From the NCBI GenBank assembly GCA_021800315.1, contig JAJYZD010000138.1, positions 1-9,578 on the forward strand: a stretch of 9,578 nucleotides of DNA, read 5' to 3'. This document shows positions 1 to 6,358 of this stretch, one piece after another. A model generated the notes under the pieces. It was given only the letters and a program-made list of their open reading frames with translations, was not told where the DNA came from and did no database searches. A program made the translations under genes and the position numbers. Position 1 is the first letter of the stretch, and each line of letters opens with the position of its first letter. The stretch comes from Bacillota bacterium (GTDB lineage: Bacteria; Bacillota; Desulfotomaculia; Desulfotomaculales; JAJYZD01).

Positions 1-141
1 GGTAATAATAGTAAATAGCCGCACCCCTACGCTTGGATACAATAGTAGCCATTGGGTTCTTTCGCCTCCCGCATCGTGTATAACTACAGTTTCTATATGA
101 TGGCCTACAAATCCTTCTATATCAACAAAAAAAATCGTCAT
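1..141 (-). CDS. Partial open reading frame, unknown function (runs off left edge)
   Basis: Reading the minus strand from an ATG at 141 gives 47 codons without a stop up to the window edge. The peptide begins MTIFFVDIEGFVGHHIETVV and continues with a hydrophobic, protein-like composition (WLLLYPSVGVRLFTIIT at the visible end). It lies just downstream of the terminator that closes the neighbouring minus-strand gene, a sensible place for a new gene to begin. Against it, there is no clear purine-rich ribosome binding site upstream of the ATG, and the same frame stays open further upstream through the terminator. I do not recognise a family. The competing plus-strand frame over the same bases has an implausible composition and crosses the terminator, so I prefer this one. 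Confidence 0.35.
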   Translation of the reverse strand, partial: MTIFFVDIEGFVGHHIETVVIHDAGGERTQWLLLYPSVGVRLFTIIT

Positions 142-176
142 TCGGCCAAAAATATTTGCCACTACACTAACGAGGT

Positions 177-220
177 AAAAAAAGGGCGCCACTGTAGGCT
201 TCAGTCTACCCGGACGCCCT
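177..220 (-). terminator. Intrinsic (Rho-independent) terminator of the DUF3298 gene
   Basis: Read on the minus strand, an AGGGCG/CGCCCT outer stem (215-220 with 183-188) encloses an inner GTAG/CTAC pairing (206-209 with 194-197). It is followed directly by seven T residues (positions 183 down to 177). It lies about 60 bases past the stop codon at 279 and is the natural end of that transcript. Little of the T-run's complement is usable as a plus-strand terminator. Confidence 0.8.
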
Positions 221-278
221 ATTGGCGAAACGTCGGTCTGAGTGAAAGCAGCGCCCAAATGCGCTGTTTGCCGGGGGC

Positions 279-878
279 TTACCGCATCAATTTGCCGATG
301 GGACCGTCTTTCTTGATGATATCCTCGATCTGGACATAGGGAATGGCGAATTCGGGAATGCCGGCGTAGTGAGGTGTAAATTGAATTGCCTGGTAATAGG
401 CGAACAGGGCCTTGCCGGTCAGGTAATACTCCTGGTCGCCGGTCACACCGGGGAAGGGAGCGATCAGGGGGATCTGGCGCTCGTTGATTTGTTTGACGAT
501 AATAGTGTCGATTACCGCCTTGTAGTCGCTGTCCGGCTTGAAGAGGTTGTAGAAGTAATATGCTTCCCCATTCTGCAGGTTTGGTGTTATGGATTTCTGT
601 ACATCCAGTCCGTTGGCGGCATGCCACTTGAAGGTGTATACATCCAAAACGACGCTCAGTATACCGTTCCTGTTGACGGCGATCTTGTACGTGCCGAAAA
701 TTTCCTCGTAAACATCGCACCCTTCCCCCGGCATCAGGTAAAAAACCTGTTCTTTAATCAGGTCGTTGATATGGGCCTCGACCAGGTAATTGTTTAACTT
801 AACCTGGGGATATTTTACGTTCGTGCAGGGGTTTTGTATATGGATTTCCACTATCGTGGCCGTGATATCCCTGGACAT
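279..878 (-). CDS. DUF4163/DUF3298 (RsiV-like) domain protein without membrane anchor
   Basis: This 199-aa protein has the two-part extracytoplasmic fold seen in the anti-sigma factor RsiV and the deacetylase PdaC. The N-terminal half (about residues 8-98) resembles DUF4163. The C-terminal half (about 104-187) matches DUF3298: a NGEAYYFYNLF..DSDY segment, then GDQEYYLTGKALFAYYQ, then the signature TPHYAGIPEFAIPY at 168-181. No signal peptide or transmembrane helix is visible, so unlike RsiV it is not obviously secreted or anchored, and no catalytic domain is attached. I chose ATG at 878 because AGGAG (891-887) lies 8 bases upstream; the GTG at 887 overlaps that site. It follows the methyltransferase-fusion gene by 84 bases on the same strand and has its own terminator. 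Base composition is clearly more AT-rich than the glycosyltransferase block, so it may have a different history. The family call is firm; the function is unknown. Confidence 0.85.
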   Translation of the reverse strand: MSRDITATIVEIHIQNPCTNVKYPQVKLNNYLVEAHINDLIKEQVFYLMPGEGCDVYEEIFGTYKIAVNRNGILSVVLDVYTFKWHAANGLDVQKSITPNLQNGEAYYFYNLFKPDSDYKAVIDTIIVKQINERQIPLIAPFPGVTGDQEYYLTGKALFAYYQAIQFTPHYAGIPEFAIPYVQIEDIIKKDGPIGKLMR

Positions 879-962
879 GGCGCTCACTCCTTTTTTCCCG
901 CATCCTGTTTATCATGTTATTCACGGCGGGGGAAAAGGTTCTACGGTGGTTTGAAGGATCAG

Positions 963-3125
963 TCACGGTTTGCGGAGCACGGCCCGGAAGCAATACAGGC
1001 CCTGGCAAGTTAGGGCGTCGTCGGGGAGGGCCAAGGACACTCCGCCCGCAAAGGAGAGGCCGAGAAAAGGAACCACGGTTTGCAGGTGTCTTAAGTTCAG
1101 GAGCGGGTAGTCGAAGGTCAGTACGAGCATACCGTCCTTGCGCAGGGTGCGGGCGAACTCCTTGAGCGCCGGGGTGATGTCCGCGGGCGGCATGTGTTCC
1201 AACACGGACAGGCAGTAGATCGTGTCAAATTTATTGTCTTCGTATGGCAACGCGGTCAGGGAGCCCCTGGCGTAGGAGATGCACTCGAAGTACCGGGCCG
1301 GGAGGTCTTGGGCGGGGCCGAAGTCTTGTGCCACGGCGGCCAGGATTTCGTCCGGGGACAGGATCCGCTCGTCGCGGTCGCAGGCGTGCACCTCGCGGCA
1401 ATGGTCGGCCAGGTGGAACTTGAAGGGATGGGAAAGGCCGCAGCCGGCATCCAGGGCGACGTCGCCCGGGTCGCAGAACTTCCCCGCCCATTCGTATTCG
1501 TAGCCCCTGCTCCACCAGGCGGCGGGAAGCGGGAAGACCAGCCGGCCGGTTTGCGGGTCCGGGCGGCGGAAAAACCGGGATGCAAGCAGGTCGTCGCCGT
1601 GGAAGTCCGCCGCGGGGACCCAGGCCAGGAGATTCGGCTTCGGATCCAGAATGGAGAGATACTGGCCGGCGATGCCGTATGCTGCTTCGGGGTCCAGCTT
1701 CTGGTAGCGCCCGTACTTGGCCAGGCGGTCCTCCGGTCGCGCCCACCCGAGGTGTTGAACCCGTAAGCTGCTGCGGACCGTTTTCAGCCCGGCGATGTTG
1801 GCCGGGAAACGGCCGCAGTGCAAAGGGGTCTCTTTCCAGCGGTAGTCGAAACCGGGCAGGTACCTGACCATAAACGGCCGGTAGGAACGGTGGGCCTGCC
1901 AGTACCCGTCGTCCCGGTAGCGGGTGTCGTCCCACATGTCGTAGAGGCGGAAGGAGAATACGTCGACGTGGCGGTTCAAGGCCAGGGCCCGTAGCTCCGG
2001 GGCGGCTCCGTCCTCGAAGACCTCGTCGGCGTCCAGGATCAGTATCCATTCGGGGCCGGTGGAGGTTACCATGTCCCAGAGCTGTTTGCGCAGGACAACC
2101 TCGTTAGCGAAGGCCGGTGTCCGATTGCCGGCCAGGGTCAGGGGAACGTCCGCGAGAACCCGGCGGCACGTTTGCACGGTATCGTCATCGCTTCCGTCGT
2201 CGAGAATCACCGCGTTGTCGATATAACGGGCGGCGTTCCGGATGACCTTTTCCAGGTAGCGGCCGGCTTCGTTGCGCACCAGCATACCCAGGGTGATCCG
2301 GGGCTGCGGTACCCCGGAGGGTGTCCCTGTCCTTTCCGGCGGAAAGTTCGCTTCCTTGTAGGCCGCGAGCGCCGCCAGGTCCGATTCCCGGTAGATGTGG
2401 CAAGGGGGGTAATGGGTGTCGGCATAAAGCGCAAGGCCTGAGCTGACGGCCCGGATGCAGAAGTGGCGGTCTTCGCCGCCGTAGTCCAGGTTGTACACGG
2501 GGGCGAAGGACACACCCAGGGACAGGGCTTTGCGGCTGATCAGGGTGCAGGCGCCCAGCCCCCCTACCCTGTAGGTGCCGGGGGTGCGCAGCATGGTGAA
2601 GAAACGTTCTATGCGGGTCATCACCTCCTCCTCGGTGAGGTTCTCGCCGGGCGCCAGATCGTGGAGGCGGTACTGGCCGGCCACCCAGACCTGGGGCAGC
2701 GGGATCAGGTCCCGGTGCCACCTGGTCCAGAAAACCTCGGAGACGATGTCTTTCTCCAGGGACACCAGGTGCCGCAGGGTTTGCGGGTGGAGGACGAGGT
2801 CCGAATCGACCAGGAACACGAAGTCGGCGTTCCTCTCCCGGGCCAGTTGGAGGATAGTGTCCTTGTGGGCGGCGACTTTCCAGATCAGCCCTTCCCGCCA
2901 GTGGTGGGTTTCCTCGTCGCAGTCGTAGACGTCCGGCCCGTCGCCCCGGATGATGGTCACGCGGCCGGGGAATTGCCGCAGCAGTTCGCTTTCCGTATCG
3001 TGATCGTCGACAAAGGCGAATTCAACCTGCAGGTCCTCCGTGGTCAGGCGGGCCAGGGACCAGAGAAACTCTTTTAGAATGGCAGCCTTCTGCCGCACCG
3101 GGCTGCCGATCAGCACGCTCTTCAT
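963..3125 (-). CDS. Trimodular glycosyltransferase-glycosyltransferase-methyltransferase fusion
   Basis: This 720-aa cytosolic protein has three predicted enzyme modules. Residues 1-260 form a GT-A-like glycosyltransferase starting MKSVLIGSPVRQK, with a metal-binding DSD at 107-109 (LVDSDLVLHP) and a GGEDRHF motif at 216-222 typical of acid-rich GT-A acceptor loops. Residues about 276-500 form a family 2 glycosyltransferase, with GMLVRNEAG at 280-288, DDGSDDDT at 309-316 and LDADE at 364-368. Residues about 535-720 form a class I SAM-dependent methyltransferase, with the SAM-binding LDAGCG at 558-563, the acidic end of strand 2 at CDRD 582-585, and LEHMP at 642-646. The start is ATG at 3125 behind an AGGGGGA purine tract. 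By family knowledge it would add two sugars and methylate a sugar or nearby group; donor and acceptor cannot be read from sequence. It lies downstream of the TPR glycosyltransferases on the same strand, separated by a palindrome-bearing gap. The first module's family is less certain than the other two. Confidence 0.88.
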   Translation of the reverse strand: MKSVLIGSPVRQKAAILKEFLWSLARLTTEDLQVEFAFVDDHDTESELLRQFPGRVTIIRGDGPDVYDCDEETHHWREGLIWKVAAHKDTILQLARERNADFVFLVDSDLVLHPQTLRHLVSLEKDIVSEVFWTRWHRDLIPLPQVWVAGQYRLHDLAPGENLTEEEVMTRIERFFTMLRTPGTYRVGGLGACTLISRKALSLGVSFAPVYNLDYGGEDRHFCIRAVSSGLALYADTHYPPCHIYRESDLAALAAYKEANFPPERTGTPSGVPQPRITLGMLVRNEAGRYLEKVIRNAARYIDNAVILDDGSDDDTVQTCRRVLADVPLTLAGNRTPAFANEVVLRKQLWDMVTSTGPEWILILDADEVFEDGAAPELRALALNRHVDVFSFRLYDMWDDTRYRDDGYWQAHRSYRPFMVRYLPGFDYRWKETPLHCGRFPANIAGLKTVRSSLRVQHLGWARPEDRLAKYGRYQKLDPEAAYGIAGQYLSILDPKPNLLAWVPAADFHGDDLLASRFFRRPDPQTGRLVFPLPAAWWSRGYEYEWAGKFCDPGDVALDAGCGLSHPFKFHLADHCREVHACDRDERILSPDEILAAVAQDFGPAQDLPARYFECISYARGSLTALPYEDNKFDTIYCLSVLEHMPPADITPALKEFARTLRKDGMLVLTFDYPLLNLRHLQTVVPFLGLSFAGGVSLALPDDALTCQGLYCFRAVLRKP

Positions 3126-3187
3126 TTTTCATTCCCCCTGGTTATACCTCCGGCTCCCAGCCGGATAGCTTCACCATGTGCTTCTTC

Positions 3188-3209
3188 ACCCCCGTTTGAA
3201 AACGGGGGT
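3188..3209. repeat. Perfect palindrome, possible IS200/IS605-type end or REP-like hairpin
   Basis: CCCCCGTTTGAAAACGGGGG (3189-3208) can fold with a 9-bp arm and 2-nt centre, extended by a flanking A/T pair. It sits in the gap between the third TPR glycosyltransferase and the fusion gene, 23 bases from a second hairpin with the same CCCCCG/CGGGGG arms. No T-run follows on either strand, so it is not a standard terminator. C-rich palindromes of this type are known at ends of single-strand-transposing IS200/IS605 elements in clostridia; no transposase is present, so this is inference. Confidence 0.5.
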
Positions 3210-3230
3210 TTCAGGAAACCAAATATTCAA

Positions 3231-4685
3231 CTACCCCCGACTAAAGTCGGGGGCTTGGCCCGGTGCCTCCAATTTCGACCGGCGATAAACCGGGGGAGGG
3301 TAGGACGGGCACAGTTGTCCGGCCGCCAGCTCCAGGCAGCCCGCGGCCAGCTTTGGGAGGAGCGGGGCCGGCAATCCGCGCCTGGCGCCTTCGGCTAAGA
3401 CCTGCATTTGGGCCGCGCAGACCCGCAGGTATGCAAGCGCCATGGGGGACCGCACGGGTTCGCCCCCATCCGGCAGGACCGGCAAATCCGGGCCGGGGAG
3501 GTCGCCCTGGAGCACGGCCAGGAGGGCGCACACCAAGGCCAGAACCGGTTCCCCCGACCGGGCCAGCTGTCCGGCCAGGGACTTCTGGACGGCCGGGGAG
3601 GTGAACCGGGACAATTCCTCCCAGCCCGGACCGGGATGTCCCCGCCTTCTCATCCCCAGAATCTGCGTCAACGGGTAGAGATCCCCGGGAGCCTCCTGAA
3701 GCGCGGCCAGGTAAGCCTGCCCCGCCCCGGCGAAAAGCCCGGCCAGGTGGCAGGCGTCGCCCAAAAGACGCATCGCGAGGCCCCGCCCCACGCACCGGGC
3801 ATCCCGGGCCGGGCGCAAGTCTTCCACGGCCTGGGCGTACCGCCCCTCTTCCAGTGCCAGGAGCCCTTGCAGGAGATGGAGGTCGGAATCAAGCGGCAGC
3901 ATCGTCAGGCAGTTTTCCAGGTGGGACTTTAAGGCGCCGGTCCGGCCGGCGGTAAAGAAGGCCAGGCCCAGGGCGACCAGGGCGTCGTGGAAATAGCCTT
4001 CTCCTCCGTTCATGCGGGCCAGGGCGCCGGCCAGGCACGTGGCACCCCGCTCCGGGTCGCCCGCCTGCAAATGCTCGACAGCCAGGCTGTAGAGCAGGAA
4101 GGGATCCCCGGGACGATCGGTCAGCGCCCGGCCGATGATTTCGCTGTTGCGCCGGTGTTTGTCTTTGGCCGTAAGACGCGGGCCCAGGTAGCCGTAATGG
4201 TGGATGACCAGGCCGGAGCAGCGCAAAGTTCCGTTCGCGGTCCGGATGGCTCCCGCCACCTGTTCGTGGATGGCACCGGCAAAGCGGTAGCCGGGCCTGT
4301 TCCGGAACAGGCGGACGATATGGTCCGTGGCGTACCCTTCGTCCAGATAGTTGCGCACCTCCAGTAAATAACCTTCGACCTCCGGCGCGGCCAGGAGTTC
4401 CGACCACCGGTCCGCGCCTACCGCCGCCAGGACCTCGTCGGCGTCCAGCACCAGGATCCAGTCCCCGGCGGCCTGCAAAAGGGCGTAGTTGCGGGCAGCG
4501 GCGAAGTTGTTGTCCCACCTGTAGGAGAACATCCGGGCCCCGTATTCCAGCGCTATTTCCACCGTATGGTCCGTGGAACCGGTGTCCACCACGACGATTT
4601 CCCCGGCCAGGCCGCTTACGCTTTCCAGGCAGCGGGCCAGGCAGTCCTCCTCGTCGCGTACGATCAGGCACAGGCTGACGTTCAT
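3231..4685 (-). CDS. Family 2 glycosyltransferase with helical/TPR-type C-terminal region
   Basis: This is a 484-aa protein. Residues 1-165 form a compact GT2 catalytic domain: VSLCLIVRDEE at the start of strand 1, DTGSTDHT at 34-41, the metal/nucleotide-binding LDADE at 80-84, RLFRNR at 125-130, GAIHEQV at 137-143 and HHYGYL at 162-167. This is the architecture of TPR-linked GT2 enzymes such as the sublancin glycosyltransferase SunS. The rest is alanine/leucine-rich helical hairpins, suggesting a TPR-like acceptor-binding tail (for example 265-290). The reading frame is open 99 codons further upstream, but the true start is ATG at 4685: it begins strand 1, has AAGGA just upstream, and overlaps the previous stop as ATGA (4685-4682), implying translational coupling. 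The last residues (PDFSRG) and the TAG stop are encoded by the palindrome at 3233-3254, so the native C-terminus may have been lost. Substrate unknown. Confidence 0.88.
   Translation of the reverse strand: MNVSLCLIVRDEEDCLARCLESVSGLAGEIVVVDTGSTDHTVEIALEYGARMFSYRWDNNFAAARNYALLQAAGDWILVLDADEVLAAVGADRWSELLAAPEVEGYLLEVRNYLDEGYATDHIVRLFRNRPGYRFAGAIHEQVAGAIRTANGTLRCSGLVIHHYGYLGPRLTAKDKHRRNSEIIGRALTDRPGDPFLLYSLAVEHLQAGDPERGATCLAGALARMNGGEGYFHDALVALGLAFFTAGRTGALKSHLENCLTMLPLDSDLHLLQGLLALEEGRYAQAVEDLRPARDARCVGRGLAMRLLGDACHLAGLFAGAGQAYLAALQEAPGDLYPLTQILGMRRRGHPGPGWEELSRFTSPAVQKSLAGQLARSGEPVLALVCALLAVLQGDLPGPDLPVLPDGGEPVRSPMALAYLRVCAAQMQVLAEGARRGLPAPLLPKLAAGCLELAAGQLCPSYPPPVYRRSKLEAPGQAPDFSRG
3233..3254. 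repeat. Perfect palindrome forming the 3' end of the glycosyltransferase gene
   Basis: CCCCCGACTAAAGTCGGGGG (3234-3253) is a 9-bp inverted repeat with a 2-nt centre. On the minus strand it is read as coding sequence for P-D-F-S-R-G, and the TAG stop begins on its last flanking base. It shares its outer CCCCCG/CGGGGG arms with the palindrome at 3188-3209. The sequence closely resembles hairpins I associate with right ends of IS200/IS605-type elements in clostridia and thermophiles; that is recollection of a sequence type, not a search result. No T-run follows. Confidence 0.55.
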
Positions 4686-6358
4686 GGCAGGAGTCCTTGC
4701 GCCGCCCCGTATTTGCGCTCCAGCGTCAGGCGCGTGGCAAGACTCTCGCTCCGCAGGTGGGCGGCGTACGCCAGGCATCCTTCCGGGGTAAGGCGCAGGA
4801 TAGCGGCCGCCTTTTCCGCCAGGCGGCCGTACCCGGCCCGCGAGCAGTTTTCCAGAACGGCCAGGAGGGTTGCGACCGCCGCTTTGAGGTCCATTTTCCC
4901 GGGCCGGCCGCAGGGCGAGCCGTCCCGGCACAGGGACACCAGGTTTAAGAGCGCCCGGGCCTCGCCCCGCCGGTGCCGCCACAGGGCCAGGACGCGCGCT
5001 TTGGCCGCCGCGTAATCCTCCAGGAGGATCAGGGCGACGACTTCGTCGGGGACCAGGTCCGGGTCGGCGATCCGCGGCAAAAGGGCTAAGGAATCCAAGG
5101 GCCGCCCGCCGTACACCCGGTACCGGAACAGGCGCCTCAAGAGGCCGGGGTCGGACAGGTCCGGGGCCTCTTCCAGGCAGGCCAGGGCGAGCCCTGCCTC
5201 ACCGGCCGCGAAGAAGGAGTCTGCCGCGACGGACGTCGCGCCCGGGGTGACGAATTTTCCCCTGACGCAGGCGAACGCGGACCGGGGCCCCTCCCGGGCC
5301 AGGAGTAAGCCGAGCAGGTCCGCCAGCGGCCAGGCGGAGTCCGGACCCGCGGCCTGTTCGTAACATTTTTTCGCTTCCTCCATCCGGCCCAGTTTTTCGT
5401 AACAGTGGCCGAGATGCCAGAGGGCGAGAAAGCCTGACGTGCCGTTTTGGTGAGGGAATAGCGCCGGCGGCCGGCCGCAGTCCAGGGCGGCCGCAAACCA
5501 CCGGGCGGCGGTTCCCCAGTCCCCTTGTTTCTCGAACAGGGTGCCGCCGTCGTAGAAGAGGTCCGCGTAAAACGGATAACGCAGGCTTTCCGCCAGGCAG
5601 ACGCGGATGGCTTCCTGGATTTCCCCCAGGACTCTTAAACAGGTCAGCAGGTTGCGTACGGCCGGGGCCCGGAAGAGGATGTGGGCGTCGGAAAGCTGGC
5701 CGCAGGCCTCTTCGAAGTACGGGAGGGCCTTTTCGGCCCGGTCCAGCCCCAGCCACTCCACGCCGAGGTAATAGGCGAGAAACGGGTTGGACGGGTCCGC
5801 GGCGCGCGCCTGCCGGAGCAGGGCGAGGTTCCGGCCCCGTTTGCGGTTGCGTTCCCGGCCCGGGGACGCCCGGTGCCGGATCACCGGACCTTCCGCTATC
5901 GCCACGGCCTCCGAACGATCGATTATCACCTGCTCGTGAATGCGGCCCCGGTACAGGTAAGCTCCGTTGTTGCGGAAGAGCCGCAGCACCGGAAACGAAG
6001 TGTAGTCGGAACAGGCCGTATGGCTGTAGAGCGGCAGGAGGAAAGCCTCTTTCGGCCCGGCGTTCCCCACGAGGGACTTGAGGTCGCCGGTCGAGGGGTC
6101 GAGCCTCTCGTCGGCGTCCAGGGAGAGGATCCATTCGCTTGCGGCTTTGCCGATGGCGTAGTTGCGGGCGGCGGCGAAGTCGTCCCGCCAGGGGAAGCGG
6201 TAGACCCGGCCGGTGTACCTGCCGGCTGTTTCGACAGTCCGGTCGGTGGAACCGGTATCGACGATCACGATCTCGTCGACCGCGCCCCGGACGCTTTCCA
6301 GGCAGGCGGCCAGGTTGTCTTCCTCGTCGCGGACGATCATGACCAGGGCGATCGTCAT
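4682..6358 (-). CDS. Family 2 glycosyltransferase with TPR-type C-terminal region
   Basis: This is a 558-aa protein. Residues 1-165 form a GT2 domain with MIVRDEEDN at 7-15, DTGSTDRT at 34-41, LDADER at 80-85, LRLFRN at 125-130 and GRIHEQV at 138-144. The HYGYL motif of its two neighbours is replaced by RHRASPG (161-167). From about 190 onward there are TPR-like helical pairs (FLAYYLGVEWLGLDRAEKAL; later LWHLGHCYEKLGRMEEAKKC, a clear TPR unit), probably an acceptor-recognition or protein-protein scaffold. The frame is open 193 codons upstream of the chosen start, but that extension is a low-complexity Gly/Arg/Pro shadow. ATG at 6358 opens strand 1, follows a GAGGGGGG ribosome binding site, and overlaps the preceding stop as ATGA (6358-6355). 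It is the middle gene of a coupled trio. No signal peptide or membrane helix is seen, so it is cytosolic. Donor sugar and acceptor unknown. Confidence 0.88.
   Translation of the reverse strand: MTIALVMIVRDEEDNLAACLESVRGAVDEIVIVDTGSTDRTVETAGRYTGRVYRFPWRDDFAAARNYAIGKAASEWILSLDADERLDPSTGDLKSLVGNAGPKEAFLLPLYSHTACSDYTSFPVLRLFRNNGAYLYRGRIHEQVIIDRSEAVAIAEGPVIRHRASPGRERNRKRGRNLALLRQARAADPSNPFLAYYLGVEWLGLDRAEKALPYFEEACGQLSDAHILFRAPAVRNLLTCLRVLGEIQEAIRVCLAESLRYPFYADLFYDGGTLFEKQGDWGTAARWFAAALDCGRPPALFPHQNGTSGFLALWHLGHCYEKLGRMEEAKKCYEQAAGPDSAWPLADLLGLLLAREGPRSAFACVRGKFVTPGATSVAADSFFAAGEAGLALACLEEAPDLSDPGLLRRLFRYRVYGGRPLDSLALLPRIADPDLVPDEVVALILLEDYAAAKARVLALWRHRRGEARALLNLVSLCRDGSPCGRPGKMDLKAAVATLLAVLENCSRAGYGRLAEKAAAILRLTPEGCLAYAAHLRSESLATRLTLERKYGAAQGLLP

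Noticed and set aside
52..339. 95-codon plus-strand frame at the left end
   Set aside because: It runs through the terminator and into the end of the DUF3298 gene on the other strand, and its composition is not protein-like.
369..797. 142-codon plus-strand frame inside the DUF3298 gene
   Set aside because: Fully antisense to a gene with a recognised family signature and an ideal ribosome binding site.
3188..3254. The paired palindromes as CRISPR repeats or ordinary terminators
   Set aside because: Only two copies with different cores and a 23-base gap, no spacer array, and no T-run on either strand.
4686..4982. 99-codon upstream extension of the 484-aa glycosyltransferase
   Set aside because: Low-complexity shadow of the preceding gene. 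The ATG at 4685 overlaps the stop as ATGA and begins the conserved strand.
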